A stretch of 64,000 nt of DNA from Planococcus citri (Eukaryota; Arthropoda; Insecta; Hemiptera; Pseudococcidae): positions 3,224,001-3,288,000 of the forward strand of contig NC_088679.1 in NCBI RefSeq assembly GCF_950023065.1. Direction: 5' to 3'. The notes below the pieces were generated by a model, which worked only from the letters and a program-made list of their open reading frames with translations, had not been told where the DNA came from and ran no database searches. Of this stretch, positions 32,440 through 44,979 are shown in pieces (position 1 is the stretch's first letter; every line of letters begins with the position of its first letter). The position numbers were made by a program, and so were the translations under genes.

Positions 32440-34680
32440 TGGGTCACAAAAATTCCATAAAATTGCATTTTTAGGTCACATAAGATTTCACGCAATTGCA
32501 TTTTTTGGTGACGAAAATTTCATAAAATTGTATTTTTGGTCACTAAAATTGCAATTTCTGGTCAAAAAAATTATATAAAATTGCATTTTTTGGTCACAAA
32601 AAATTTTTGATCACTAAAATTGCAATTTCTGGTCGTTGCATTTTTTGCTCACAAAAATTATATGAAATTGCATTTTTTGGTCTCAAAAATTGCATTTTGA
32701 ATCGAAAAATTGCATTTTTTGGTCTCAAAAATTGCATTTTTGAATAAAAAAATTGCTTTTTTTGGTAACAAAAATTCCATAAAACTGCATTTTTTGGTCA
32801 CGAAAATTTCATAAAATTGCATTTTTGGTCACTAAAATTGCAATTTCATGGTCATTGCATTATTTTGGTCTCAAAAATTGCATTTTTTTAGCAACAAAAA
32901 TTCCATAAAATTGCATTTTTGGTCACTAAAATTGCAATTTATGGCCACAAAAGTTATATACCTAAACTTTTATATTATTATTTTGGTCTCAAAAATTCCA
33001 CCAAGAAATTGCATTTTTGGGTCACAATAATTCCATAAAATTGCTTTTAGAGTCACAAAAATTGCAATTTCTGGTCATTGCATTTTTTGTTCACAAAAAT
33101 TATATAAAATTGCATTTTTTGGTCTCAAAAATTGCATTTTTTAATCAAAAAATTGCAGTTTTTTGGTAAGAAAAGTTCCATAAAATTGCTATTTCTGGTG
33201 ATTGCATTTTTTGGTTTCAAAAATTGCATTTTTTGGCAACAAAAATTCCATAAAATTGCATTTTTGGTCACAAAAATTATGTAAAATTGCATTTTTTGGT
33301 GTCAGAAATTGCATTTTGAAACAAAAATTGCATTTTTTTGGAGACCAAAGTTCCATAAAATTGCATTTATTTTCTTGGTCACAAAAATTTCATATAATTG
33401 CATTTTTAATCGCTAAAATTGCAATTTCTGGTCATTGCATTTTTTGGTCTCAAAAATTGCATTTTTTTGGTAACAAAAATTCCATAAAATTGCATTTTTT
33501 GGGCACGAAAATTTCATAAAATTGCATTTTTGGTCACTAAAATTGCAATTTTTGGTCATTGCATTATTTGGTCTCAATAATTGCATTTTTAATCAAAAAA
33601 TTGAATTTTTTTGGTAACAAAAATTCCATAAAATTCCATTTTTGGTCACTAAAATTGCAATTTCTGGTCACAAAAATTGCAATTTCTGGCCACAAAAGTT
33701 ATATAGGTACCTAAACTTTTATAAGTATTATTATTTTGGTCTCAAAAATTCCACCAAGAAATTGCATTTTTAGGTCACAATAATTCCATAAAATTGCTTT
33801 TAGGGTCACAAAAATTGCAATTTCTGGTCATTGCATTTCTTGGTCTCAAAAATTGCATTTTTTAAATCAAAAAATTGCAGTTTTCTGGTAACAAAAGTTC
33901 CATAAAATTGCAATTTCTGGTGATTGCATTTTTTGGTCTCAAAAATTGCATTTTTTGGCAACAAAAATTCCATAAAATTGCATTTTTTGGGCACGAAAAT
34001 TTCATAAAATTGCATTTTTGTTCACTAAAATTGCAATTTCTGGTCATTGCATTTTTTGGTCTCAAAAATTGCATTTTTTAATCAAAAAATTGCATTTTTT
34101 GGCAACAAAAATTCCATAAAATTGCATTTTTGGTCACTAAAATTGCAGTTTCTGGTCACAAAAATTATATAAAATTGCATTTTTTTTCTCTAAAAAATTA
34201 AACGAAATTGCATTTTTTGGTCATAAAAATTGCAATTTCTGGTCACAAAAGTTACATAAACTTTCATATTTTGGTCTCAAAAATTTCACCAAGAAATTGC
34301 ATTTTTGGGTCACAATAATTCCATAAAATTGCTTTCAGGGTCACAAAAATTGCATTTTTCAGTCACAAAAACTTCATAAAATTGCATACCTATTTCGGTC
34401 ACAAAAATTCCGTGAAACTGTATTTTTGGGCCACAAATCTGCATACAATTGCATATTTTGGTCACAAAATTGCATTGTTTTGGTCACACAAATTCCATGA
34501 TGTTGCATTTTTTGATCACAAAAATTGCATTTTCCAGTCACAAAACTTCCATTAAATTGCATTTTCGAGTCACAAAAACATAAAATTGCTTTTTGGCCAC
34601 GAAAATTCTATGAAATGTTATTTTTTTGTCACAAAAATTGCATGTTTGGGTCACAACAATTTTCGAAACCATCACCGATG
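32440..34680. repeat. 2.2-kb minisatellite of TTGCATTTTTTGGTC-type units
   Basis: Short units of about 30-40 bp alternate between ATTGCATTTTTTGGTCACAA, AAATTCCATAAAATTGCA and ACTAAAATTGCAATTTCTGG. A higher-order block containing 'ccacaaaagttatatacctaa' and 'ttccaccaagaaattgc' recurs at about 32942, 33691 and 34246. The sequence is strongly A/T and strand-asymmetric in its GGTC/GGTG spacing. The many ORFs on both strands (for example MQFYEIF, MHFLVSK) are translations of the unit. Confidence 0.92.
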
Positions 34681-36096
34681 AACTCAGAGGATCGAAAGTA
34701 CGCTACATAACAAAATTTCAGCTTTCTTGGTCAGTTTGATAAAATTTTGATTTTTCAAAAATTTGCCAAAAATCGAAAAATATGAATTTTAGCTTTTGAA
34801 ATTTTGTCATGGAGGATGGTGGTGTATTTCCTGTTCCTCCATCGATCTGTTTTGTCGCAAAAAAAAAAAAAAACATTCATTTTAGTAGGAATTGTTTGAA
34901 GAAATGAGCCCGTTTCAGACAAATTTTGAATTTCACAGGTATGTTGGAAGAAAATACTCTTGAAAATACACAATATTTTGATGGAAACAATTTTTGAATT
35001 CACCCCATCAGCTCGAGGCCATAACAGTTCAATTTTTCAAGTTTTTTTTTGTCAATTTCACAAGTCGAAAAGCTCACCCTTCCCCACCGCATAAAACGGC
35101 CGAAGGTGGTGGAGTGGGGTAGGAGGCAGAATTTCAGCTCGAAAATTCTGTTTAGAAGTACCGAACAATAATCCATCACAATTTCCTGAATCTGGGAACA
35201 GGGGTATTTCACTTATCTCACCAGGAGATACACTTTTCAGTTGTGTCATCACATCGTTGGAGCATCCCCAAATTAACTATAGAGAGTCTGACGTCTGAAA
35301 TTCAACATAAATAATTAATAAATCATCTCAAGAATCCTTCATATAAAAGCGCATCACACCCACCAAAATCCCAATTCGAACAACAACAACAAAAAATAAC
35401 TCGAAATCACAATTTTTTAATAAGAAACTTATAAATAAAAACTGTCATAAAAAGAAAAAGAGACTCTCCATAGTTCTCAACACTATCTACGTAAATTACA
35501 TAGGTATAATTAAAATAATTTTGATTAAAAAAATCTGTTAAAGCGAATTCATCATTAAAGGTATTGTACAAAATAAAATTTCAAAGGTATAATAAATGTT
35601 GAATAATTGTTGACAAATAAACAACCTATTTAATTAAAATAGTTTACACGTACAGTATACCTATTACGTTCAACATGGCGTACTTCAACAACATTATTTT
35701 TATACATAAATAAAACGAAAAAAAAAAAAAAAATACTTTAATAAAAACCGTATTGTATGATTACAACGCGTGGACGAGAGAAATCTTTCTATAGGTACAT
35801 GGTAATAATGGAAAAACGATAAATGCATTTTACACACGATGCGTTGTGATGCGATTCTTTCTCATTAATTGTCTTCTACACGTCGATGCTTTAAGTACGT
35901 ACTATTTTATTTCTACGATGAAAACATATACGAATTCTATGTACACAAAATCTGGATACTGCAGCCTTCGGAATACAACAAACTAAATACCGTCAGTTTG
36001 TTTCAAATATGTACATATTTATACGGCTCGACTCGATTGATTAAATTATTTCAAGCGCAGTGTGGGGTATTGGAGACTGGACTTGGCATGATTACC
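34681..36096 (-). other. 3' flank and probable 3' UTR of TM9SF4
   Basis: This is non-coding sequence downstream of the TM9SF4 stop on the - strand. An AATAAA hexamer (complement at 35906-35911) lies about 185 nt past the stop. The remainder is AT-rich with a poly-A tract near 34858. I see no other gene, and the ORF at 34755-35003 is unsupported. Confidence 0.4.
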
Positions 36097-39000
36097 TTAA
36101 TCTATTTTAATCGCCGAATATATTTTCTTAATGAAGAAGTAAACGGAGAAGAAACCGATGGTTGAAGTGAGCAGCCAAAATGTAACCACCATAATGGCGC
36201 TGTAACCGAAATAAAGCAACGTTGGGACAGCTTCGGTGATTTGTAATTTGGTCATGAAGTAAAATATCGAATATAAGAACATGTGTATAGCAGAACCGCC
36301 TGATACGAATAGAGATCTCCACCACCAGTGATAATTCTGTAAAAAATAAAGATTATTCGATGAAATAATTGTGATCAAACAATTTTTGGAGATGAATTTC
36401 GAAGTGGCAGGGGAAGGTAAATTACTTACTTCGGCACACAATTGAAAGTATATCATAACGATGGATATTTGCGCGCATGAAATGACTAGTATGATAAAAA
36501 CCAGGAACAAGAATCCAAATAAATAATAAAACTGATTCTGCCAAATCGCCGTAAAGATGAAAAATAATTCTATGAATACCGCTCCAAATGGTAATAATCC
36601 AGCTACCAACATTCTAAAGGAAAAATATCACAAATCAGAACGGTTTTTCTACACCATCTCTACGAATCATTTTTATTTCGCCAATACTTACGAGAAAACT
36701 GGATTCATATACCACAACTGTTCCGGTATTTGTCTAGGAATTTGATTGGTACGGACTGGATTCTGAATCGGTGGTTTTTTATAACCGATGTAATAACCAA
36801 GATACACCAACGGTAATGAAATACCGAACCAGATGAATAAAAGAGATAACATAGTTGTAAATGGTACAGCTCCGCTGGAACTTTTCTTCCATATGAAGAA
36901 GTTCAAAAAGAAACACGCACTGAAGACCATACCAGGATAAAGAACTCCAGTCTGCGAAACGAAAAATGAATTAAATTAAAAAACACAACGACTAACAAGA
37001 GAACCTCTTGAGGTGTCCGCCTCCGATTTGAACGAGACCGCGATTTTTGGAAAGAGCATGTTCTAAAACACCCAAATCCAAATTTTCAGCTGCCCAAGCT
37101 CATTTTTCGATTTTTGGCGAATTTTTGAAAATCCAAAATTGACTATTTTGGTGATTTAGGCTTTTTCAAAAAAAAGTACGTACTTGATCAGTCAAAATGT
37201 TCAAAATAAGTCCTAAAACTGATATTAACCCCCCAAATCCAAATTTCGCCATTTCCAGCCATTCTGGAGCCTCCAGCGCTATTTTTCAAATTCTCCAGAA
37301 TCTTCAATTTGCTCCAGAAGGCGTAAATATGAAGCTGGGCAGCTAAAAATCGAGTTGTGTGTTATACTCGACCGGTTTAACGAATTTATCCACATTTGAG
37401 CCGATTCTGGAGCGGACATCTCAAGAGTGGTTTTTTGACCAGCTTTTTTTCAAAATAAAAATATTCAAAAACCAAAAATTCCGCGTTTGTGAGAAAATTT
37501 TTGAAATTTGCGCGAATCGCTGTATTTCGTCATTAATTAACCACACGAGAACGAATTTCGCCATTTCGAGCCTTTCTTGGTCCCTTTTTTAATTTTTGGA
37601 TATTCTTATTATGAAAAAACCTGGTCAAAAACCCACTCTTGAGGTGTCCGCTCCAGAATCGACTCAAATGTGGATAAATTCGTTAAACAGGTCGAGTATA
37701 ACACACAACTCGATTTTTAGCTGCTCAACTTCATATTCACGCCTTCTGGAGCAAATTCAAAATTCTGGAGAAATTGAAAAATCGCACTGGAGGCTCCAGA
37801 ATGGCTGGAAATGGCGTAACTCGGCCTCAGGGAGTTTGTTGTGTTTGAAATACAGCGATTCGCGCAAATTTCATAAGTTTTCTCACAAACGAGGAATTTT
37901 TGGTTTTTGGATATTTTTATTTTGAAAAAAAGCTGGTCAAAAACCCACTCTTGAGGTGTCCGCTCCAGAATCGCCTCAAATGTGGATAAATTCGTTAAAC
38001 AGGTCGAGTATAACACACAACTCGATTTTTAGCGGCCCAACTTCATATTTACGCCTTCTGGAGAAATTGAAAAATATCGCTGGAGGCTCCAGAATGGCTG
38101 GAAATTGCGAAATTTTGATTTGGGAGGTTAATATCAGTTTTAGGACTTACTTTGAACATTTTGACTGATCAAGTACGTACTTTTTTAAAAAAAGCATAAT
38201 CACCAAAATAGTCAATTTTGGATTTTCAAAAATTCGCCAAAAATCGAAAAATGAACTTGGGCAGCTGAAAATTTGGATTAGGGGGTTTTAGAACATGCTC
38301 TTTCCAAAAATCGCCGTCCCGTTCAAATCGTTGGCGGACACCTCAAGAGGTTCCCTTGTAAGAAAAACTACAACGTTCGCTGACGAAGCAGAATTTTATA
38401 GATTTACCAAAAACGCAGCTTTTTTCCATCTTCGACCTCTGATCGTCTTATATATTCGAGCTGACACGAATCCAGCTATACCTCCCATAGCTGCGTAGAA
38501 AAATATAGCGCATGTCATCAAAGCTCCTCGAGACGCCGGCGATAACATTCCCAACATAGCAAACACTAAAAAAAAAAATCCACGTCTCATTATAATTAAA
38601 TTTTCAATTTCGATGACATGACACCATCGTAAGTACGAAATATTCTCACAAATAGTAATCATCGACATCAAGAATATCTGAACACCGGATCCGATGGTGG
38701 CTACAAATAAACGAGGATATTTCGGCGGTCTGAAGATGTCACCGTGGACTAATTTCCATCCAGATTGTTCGATAGCTTCGTCAGCAGCATCGTCAGCATT
38801 GTACTTGGCGATATCTCTTCTCAACGTTCGGATAATAATTAGAGTAACTAATCCTGTAAAACATTAAAACCCATTATTAATACACCGAAAACCAAATAAA
38901 ATCACGAAAATCGAAAAATTAGCGAAACACTCGAACCTGTCAAGAAAAATATAACGACGATCGAGTTGATAATAGAGAACCAATGTATTTCAACATCGGT

Positions 39001-40075
39001 CATAGCCAAATAGATATCCCAGCGTGAAGCCCAACTGATTTCCGATTCTTTCCAAGTCACAGAATACGTTAAGTAGACGTCCAATGGTCCGTTACTCGGT
39101 TCCAAAGCAGGCTGAGGTTTAGCCGATAATAAGTTTTGAGGCAGTTGGCAATTGTTAACAGGATCATTATCTCGAAGCGATAATTCCGATTTATCGATAC
39201 TGTACGTTTCAACTTCGAAACCAACCACTCTGTATACTCCTCTGAAAACGTAATTGAATTCCATAACAAGAGGATATCTTTCGTTACCAATGAACGGTTC
39301 CAAATACGGTACACTTACCGGTTCGAAACTTCGTGATAACGAAGAATGAATTTCAGATGATTATGAATGTACGATTTACTATCGCGAATGAATCCTAATC
39401 TATAACCGTGTTCGAAAGCTACATTATTCGTTGACGGATTAACGATTCGAGTAGCGCAGGGTAAATTATCCACAAGTCTGAAACGCAAAACTCGAGTCAA
39501 TTTGTTTCATTATCAGTCTCATTCTCACATATTGCAAAGCATACTCACAAATGAACGTAATAATCGTGCGAGATTCTATTCAATATGATGTTTTGTTGGT
39601 TAAAACTCCATTTCATCGGTCGTTTAGGAGCATGACATAGAACATGACAGTCGATATCTTCAGCCATTCGTACATCGTACGGTGTATTCACAATACGATC
39701 TCCGCGTAATACTTCGCCTAAACAAAGAAAACCCCAGAATTATTCGTACGATATTTTCTAGTTTCCGAAACACCGAACACATTTTAGTGATCGTGACTCA
39801 CCCAAGTTTTCAGATTTATAAAAAGTGCCATTTTTAGGAGCACAGAACGGTAGCGAGTAGTATTCGTAGGGAAGTTGGGTTCGAGTACTGGTTATCTTTA
39901 CTGCTTTTATTTCGATCGGATCGCCTCGTTTGAATTCAACGGGTGCAACTCCTGGTACATAGAATCCATCTAGTACACCGATGCTCGAACACAATAAGGC
40001 GATAGCAATTAACGTCGAACTAGTCTGTAATCGAACCAATAACATCGGAGAGATTAGTACATGATTTACAGTCAT
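36097..40075 (-). CDS. TM9SF4: Transmembrane 9 superfamily member 4 homologue, complete (650 aa, nine exons)
   Basis: The exons in transcription order are 40075-39802, 39717-39549, 39477-39319, 39241-38937, 38853-38650, 38565-38408, 36951-36692, 36613-36430 and 36336-36097. All are GT-AG with matching phases and total 1953 nt. The protein has a signal peptide (ending about GVLDG) and the nonaspanin lumenal domain (FYVPGVAPVEFKRGDPIE, QLPYEYYSLPFC, FEHGYRLGF). The conserved core follows (SWASRWDIYL, EIHWFSIINS, WKLVHGDIFRPP, LGMLSPASRGALM), then the nine-pass C-terminal region (SSGAVPF, WFGISLPLVYLGYY, NPVRTNQIPRQIPEQ, FIELFFI, SGGSA). It ends KIYSAIKID, the family's C-terminal retrieval-type signal with K at -2 to -3. 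Length and motifs match animal TM9SF4, an endomembrane protein acting in Golgi/endosome trafficking and surface delivery of proteins with Gly-rich transmembrane segments. The intron between exons 6 and 7 holds a family B element. The exon 4 donor (ACAG|GTTCGA) is weak. Confidence 0.95.
36996..38358. mobile_element. Family B fold-back element, copy 3, in a TM9SF4 intron
   Basis: The left end is CAAGAGAACCTCTTGAGGTG and the right end is GACACCTCAAGAGGTTCCCTTG (given here as its two parts GACACCTCAAGAGG and TTCCCTTG). TAA lies on both sides (36993-36995 and 38359-38361). The interior matches copy 2, including the CTGGAGCCTCCAG palindrome and AAATACAGCGATTCGCG. It fills almost all of the 1.46-kb intron between exons 6 and 7 of TM9SF4, whose other introns are mostly around 70-110 bp. 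Confidence 0.92.
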
Positions 40076-42046
40076 TTTAGAAATAATCTACGAGTATTTA
40101 GTTTGGAAAAGTGAAGTGTTTCTAGTGTTAGATACGACATTTTATCAACCAAGATAGGATAGGAAGACAGATTCGGTTAATTTGTTACGTACCATTTTTG
40201 TTCCACAACATGGATGGTCACAAGTTCACTATTACAAGACCAGCACTCAACTATGGATATTTCAGTGAATCATCCATATCTGTAATTAAAGTTATTCGAT
40301 ACCAAAATTATCAATTTTTCGGAAAATTTCAAAAAAATGACAAGTTTTTTTCTTTTTCTGAAAATAAAATTCATAATTTTTAGCTTTCAAGATGGAATTT
40401 TGCGCCAAGTCTATTGATTTTTTGTAGTTTGTAAAAATGCTACTAGGTTCGCTAGTTGTGTTTGTTGATTTTTGCCTTTTTTTCTGCAAAGATTTTCCGA
40501 AATTGCGATTAGTACGCGAGTGATCATCAGTGAATGCGTTTAATCGTGACATTTTATTATTCGTTTCTCGTGGTAATTAATTTATATTCGTGGGCTACTT
40601 TTGTTTAAAATTATGGATTGCGAAATGTGTTCTACCGATAGAGAAAACTGAGCTACAATATATCTTCAACTATTGAAAGATCGTTGCTACTTGTTGCTTC
40701 CGCGAGTACGTTCGTGACTCTTGATTTTACTTTTCGTCCTTGATCCTGCTGATCCTCTGCGAAGAAAATTCCGGGAAAATGCCGAGTCAGTAAATGCTAA
40801 GGTAAGCAGAACTACTTTAATGCACCTGTAAATCTACTGTTTCGTGATTTGCTTTATCGAATATCGATTTATTAGAACTATTAGAAGTAAATGAAAGTAA
40901 ATAATCATATAAAAATAATGAGAATTTGAGATTGACTTTTGAAAGTATCTTACAACGCTTTTGAATGACTGAAAATGATTGTTAATTTGAGTATGAGTAA
41001 TAAGTATGAGCTTGAAATTCCTGTTTTTATTTGCTATAAGTATATTCGTACGTACATAAGTATGTAAGTACATATATAACGATATCAATGATCGAAAGTG
41101 AATTAATAATTTGAGTGTATTTCAATTACAAAAAAGTGATTATCATGAAGTAAAATATTCCAGTCTTAATGAGTTGAGTGCACTTATTTTGAACACTGAA
41201 TTTCCGCTGCTGTTACTCGAATCAGTGAAAGTCCATTTATGTAGAAGATACTAATGGAATAAGAAGGTTTTTGGTGATTGCATTTACACATGTAAGTAAA
41301 TCATGTTATTTGTCCTTTAAAGGGACATTGTTCTCGTCTGAAAATTGAAATTATCATCTTGCTGTTTTGAGAATTGAGATTCCAATATTCGCATTTTAGG
41401 CATCGAAGCGAAGTAAATTTGAAATATAGAAAATATTGTATCGATGTGTCATGAAAATTACAATGGATCTATTGCAACCCTTTCATGAAATATTGTGCGA
41501 TCTGTGAAACCAGATAAAACGAGAAAATGCCCATCGCACATCTGCGTTTTATTTGAATGAGTCATCCTTAGTCACCTTCGTATTCGAGTCTTTCGCCAAA
41601 AAATCATCATTGTTCAACGTTCGTAACTTCTTGTCTGCTTATCGTGTTTCGTTATCGCTGTTTTTGCGCATTTATTATGACACATCAAACGGCGGCGACC
41701 ATTTTATCGCTACATATTTCTTTTTTCGATTTGAGTGAGCCTATCCTTTACGATGGTCGATGTATTACGAGAGCGTAGATTAGGTACTTATGTCTAAGCA
41801 TCGGAGCATCATGTTTTCAAATTGAACGCTTTGGAAGAAGGTATTAGGCACCGTGCTAGTGTAGCTCACATGAAAAATTTCCAACAGAAGATTTATTTTC
41901 AAACTATGTCGCGCAATATTCATTTTTATCGCGATAGAAGAAAAGGTATCCTTCATCTCCATCCTCTGAATGTTCTAATAGACCATTTGAGTCATTTGAG
42001 CACCGTTGATGTGGTTTACCTACAAATAAAGTATATACACCCGTAA
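40076..42046. other. 5' region of TM9SF4 and intergenic sequence
   Basis: The first part is the probable 5' UTR and promoter of TM9SF4 (- strand), without a distinctive core element. On the + strand a donor-like site (ATGCTAAG|GTAAGCAG, exon end at 40801) could mark a non-coding first exon of a divergent transcript. From 41000 to 42046 I see no gene, and the ORFs of 60-75 codons have no recognisable motifs. Confidence 0.35.
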
Positions 42047-44059
42047 TAGTCCGGCATATGACAATAGGAGTAATTGCACCCCCCCCCCACCGATCCTCCG
42101 GGACAACTTTTTTATTAAAGAGGACATCCTAAGGAACATTTTAGAGCAAACTTGCCCCAAAAAAAGTTGGCCTCAACTTACAAAATGGCGGCCATTTTGA
42201 TTGACAGGTCTGCCGAAATCGCAGGTTTTGCGTTTCAACATAGGACTTGCACGAAATTTTTCAAACCTTACAAAGGTACATAGATCGAAAGATCATGCAA
42301 AAATTTATCACCTATCAAAATTTCAAGTGCTAAAGCGAGTTTTTCGATTTTTGGTGAATTTTTGAAAATCCAATTTAGGCCAAAAATGAGGGAAAAAATC
42401 AAAATTTTACCAAATTGATCAAGAAAGCTGAAATTTGGGATATATCCTATTTTCGACATGCCAAATCGATTGGAAGCAGTTTCAACACGTTTTGAGCAGT
42501 TCTGGAGCCTCCAGCAGATTTTTGAAACTCGAAATTCCCACAAAATTCCATCAAATTGGAGTTGTAAAGCTGAAATTTATTTTGAAAACTAAATTCAATA
42601 CGTTACGAAGTACTGCAGGTGAATTTCAAGTCATTTTGGCGCCTCCAGCGACTTTTTGAAAATTTCTGAAGCCTCCAGCAGATTTTTGAAACTTTAAATT
42701 TTAATAAAATTCTATCAAATGGAGATGGAAAGCTGAAATTTACTGTACACTCCAATTTTAACACCCTCTAAAGACGACTTCAGGTGGGTTCAAGCCATTT
42801 TAGAGTCTCCAGCGACTTTTTTGAAAATTACTGGAGCCTCCAGTAGATTTTTGAAACTTGAAATTCCCGCAACATTAATTTATCAAATGAAGTTGGCAGG
42901 CTGAAATTTACTTCGCAGACTACATGGTGGTTTCAAATGGTTTCAATGCTTTCAGCTAGTGTTAGGAAATTTCAATTTTCCAAAAAAACGCCATACAACC
43001 TTTCAAAAAGTCGCTGGAGGCTCCAAAACGACTTGAAATTCACCAAAAGTTAACTTCGTAGCGTATTGAAATTACCTAGTTTGCAGAATGAATTTCGACT
43101 CTCCATCTCAGTTTGAAGACATTTTGGGGAAATTTAAAGTTTCAAAAATGTAATGTAGGCTCCAGTAATTTTCAAAAAAGTCGCTGGAGGCTCTAAAATG
43201 ACTGGAACCCACCTGAAGTCGTCTTCAAAGGGTGTTAAAATTAAAGTGTAGAGTAAATTTCCGCTTTCCATCTCCATTTGATGAAATTTTGTGAAAATTT
43301 AAAGTTTCACGAATCTGGTGGAGACTCCAGTAGTTTTCAAAAAGTCGCTGGAGGCTTCCAAATGAGTTGAACCCACCTGAAGTCGTCTTCAGAGGCCCCA
43401 GGGGGTGTTAAAATTGGAGTGCAGAGTGAATTCAGTAATTTTCAAAAAGTCACTGGAGGCTCCAAAACAACTCAAAGTCTACCTGTAGCTGACTTCGTAA
43501 CGTATTTAAATCAATTTGTAGAATGAATTTCGGGTTTCCATCTCCACTTAATGAAATTTTGTGGGAATTTCGAATTTCAAAAATCTGCTGGAGGCTCCAG
43601 AACTGCTCAAAACGGGTTAAAACCGTTTCCAATTGATTTGGCATGTCGAAAATAGGGTACCTATATCCCAAATTTCACCTTTCTTGGTCAATTTATCTAG
43701 TAACATTTTGATTTTTTCCCCTCATTTTTGGCCTAAATTGGATTTTCAAAAATTCACCAAAAATCGAAAAACGCGCTTTACTGTAGCACTTGAAATTTTG
43801 ATAGGTGATAAATTTTTGCATGATCTTTCGATCTACCTAGTACCTACCTTTGTAAGGTTTGAAAAATGTTGAAACGCTAAATCTGCGATTTCGACTGACC
43901 TGTCAATCAAAATGGCCGCCATTTTGTAAGTTAAGGCCAACTTTTTTTGGGCAAGTTTGCTCTAAAATGTTCCTTAGGATGTCCTCTTTAATAAAAAAGT
44001 CGTCCCGGTGGATCGGCGGGGGGGGGGTGCAATTACTCCTATTGTCATATGCCGGACTA
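42047..44059. mobile_element. Family A fold-back element, complete copy
   Basis: The left terminus is TAGTCCGGCATATGACAATA and the right terminus its perfect complement, ending CATATGCCGGACTA. TAA on both sides (42044-42046 and 44060-44062) is the target duplication. Inside each end are a C/G run, GATCCTCCGGGACAA and AAAATGGCGGCCATTTTG. The arms run inward with CTGGAGCCTCCAG palindromes, and the centre is near 43000. It is 2.0 kb long and non-coding, so a non-autonomous DNA element mobilised in trans. Its interior matches the element at the left edge of the window. Confidence 0.93.
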
Positions 44060-44062
44060 TAA

Positions 44063-44979
44063 TAGTTCGTAATTTGCATTAGTCTTCTCACATCAACCCT
44101 CGTATGCTAAAAAAGTTCCAATTTCTGGACAAGTTGTCAAAAAGTGTAAATTCTTGTCAAATTGTCGTAAAGAGACATTTTTTGTCAAAATTAGTCAACA
44201 CTCAGAAACAGTCCTGTTCTTGCCAAAATCAGTGCGTTTTTTTTGGCCAAATATGTACTTATAACTTGTCAAAAAGTGTAGATTTTTGGAAAAATTTTCA
44301 AATAAGAATGTCAATTGTCAACTTTTGAAAAAAAATATCAAAATGAAACCCCCAAAATAGGGCACCTTAATCGAATGTTCTGATTTTCAAAACAGTTTTA
44401 CTAAAATAATACAATAAAGTAATCATCAAGTATAATAAACGTGTATTTTACATAAAAGTATTACGGGATCAACGAACAAAACGAAAAAAAATTATCGAAA
44501 GGGTTATGCGCTTTGATTTTTGCACATAGGAAGACAAATTATTATTCAAAATAGATGTTCGATTATTTTCCTCTCTAAATTCATTAATACACGTTGATAT
44601 CTACCTATTTTAATGTTGAAATTTTTTAAAATTCAAATGCGTGGTTATTATAAAAGACAATTGTAATTTAATTTTCTTTTTTTTTTCTCAATAAATTCTC
44701 CTACATAAGTAATGATTGGTTTTCACTAAAAAAAAAAACAAAAACAAAAACAAACATAGGTAAACAAAAAACAAAACATTAAAAAGTTTGAAATAGGTAA
44801 ATGGTAAAATGTTTACGAGATAAAAATATATACAAAGGGGGGGAAAAACACAAATAGGTACAATTAGAAGAAGAATCTAATGATTATACGATCAAGGAAA
44901 AAAAAGAACAATAGAACAAGAGAAACATTAATAATTGGTGAAAAAAATATATCATTAAAGATGATTGAATACTGATATT
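44063..44979 (-). other. 3' flank of SCYL2, with a short GTCAAAAAGTGTA repeat
   Basis: From about 44110 to 44340, imperfect copies of 'cttgtcaaaaagtgtaaatt' recur on the + strand. The remainder up to the stop codon of SCYL2 is AT-rich and is probably 3' UTR or flank. No gene was seen. Confidence 0.4.

Noticed and set aside
32848..34081. ORFs of 60-105 codons in the TTGCAT region
   Set aside because: They are translations of a short repeat, overlapping on both strands.
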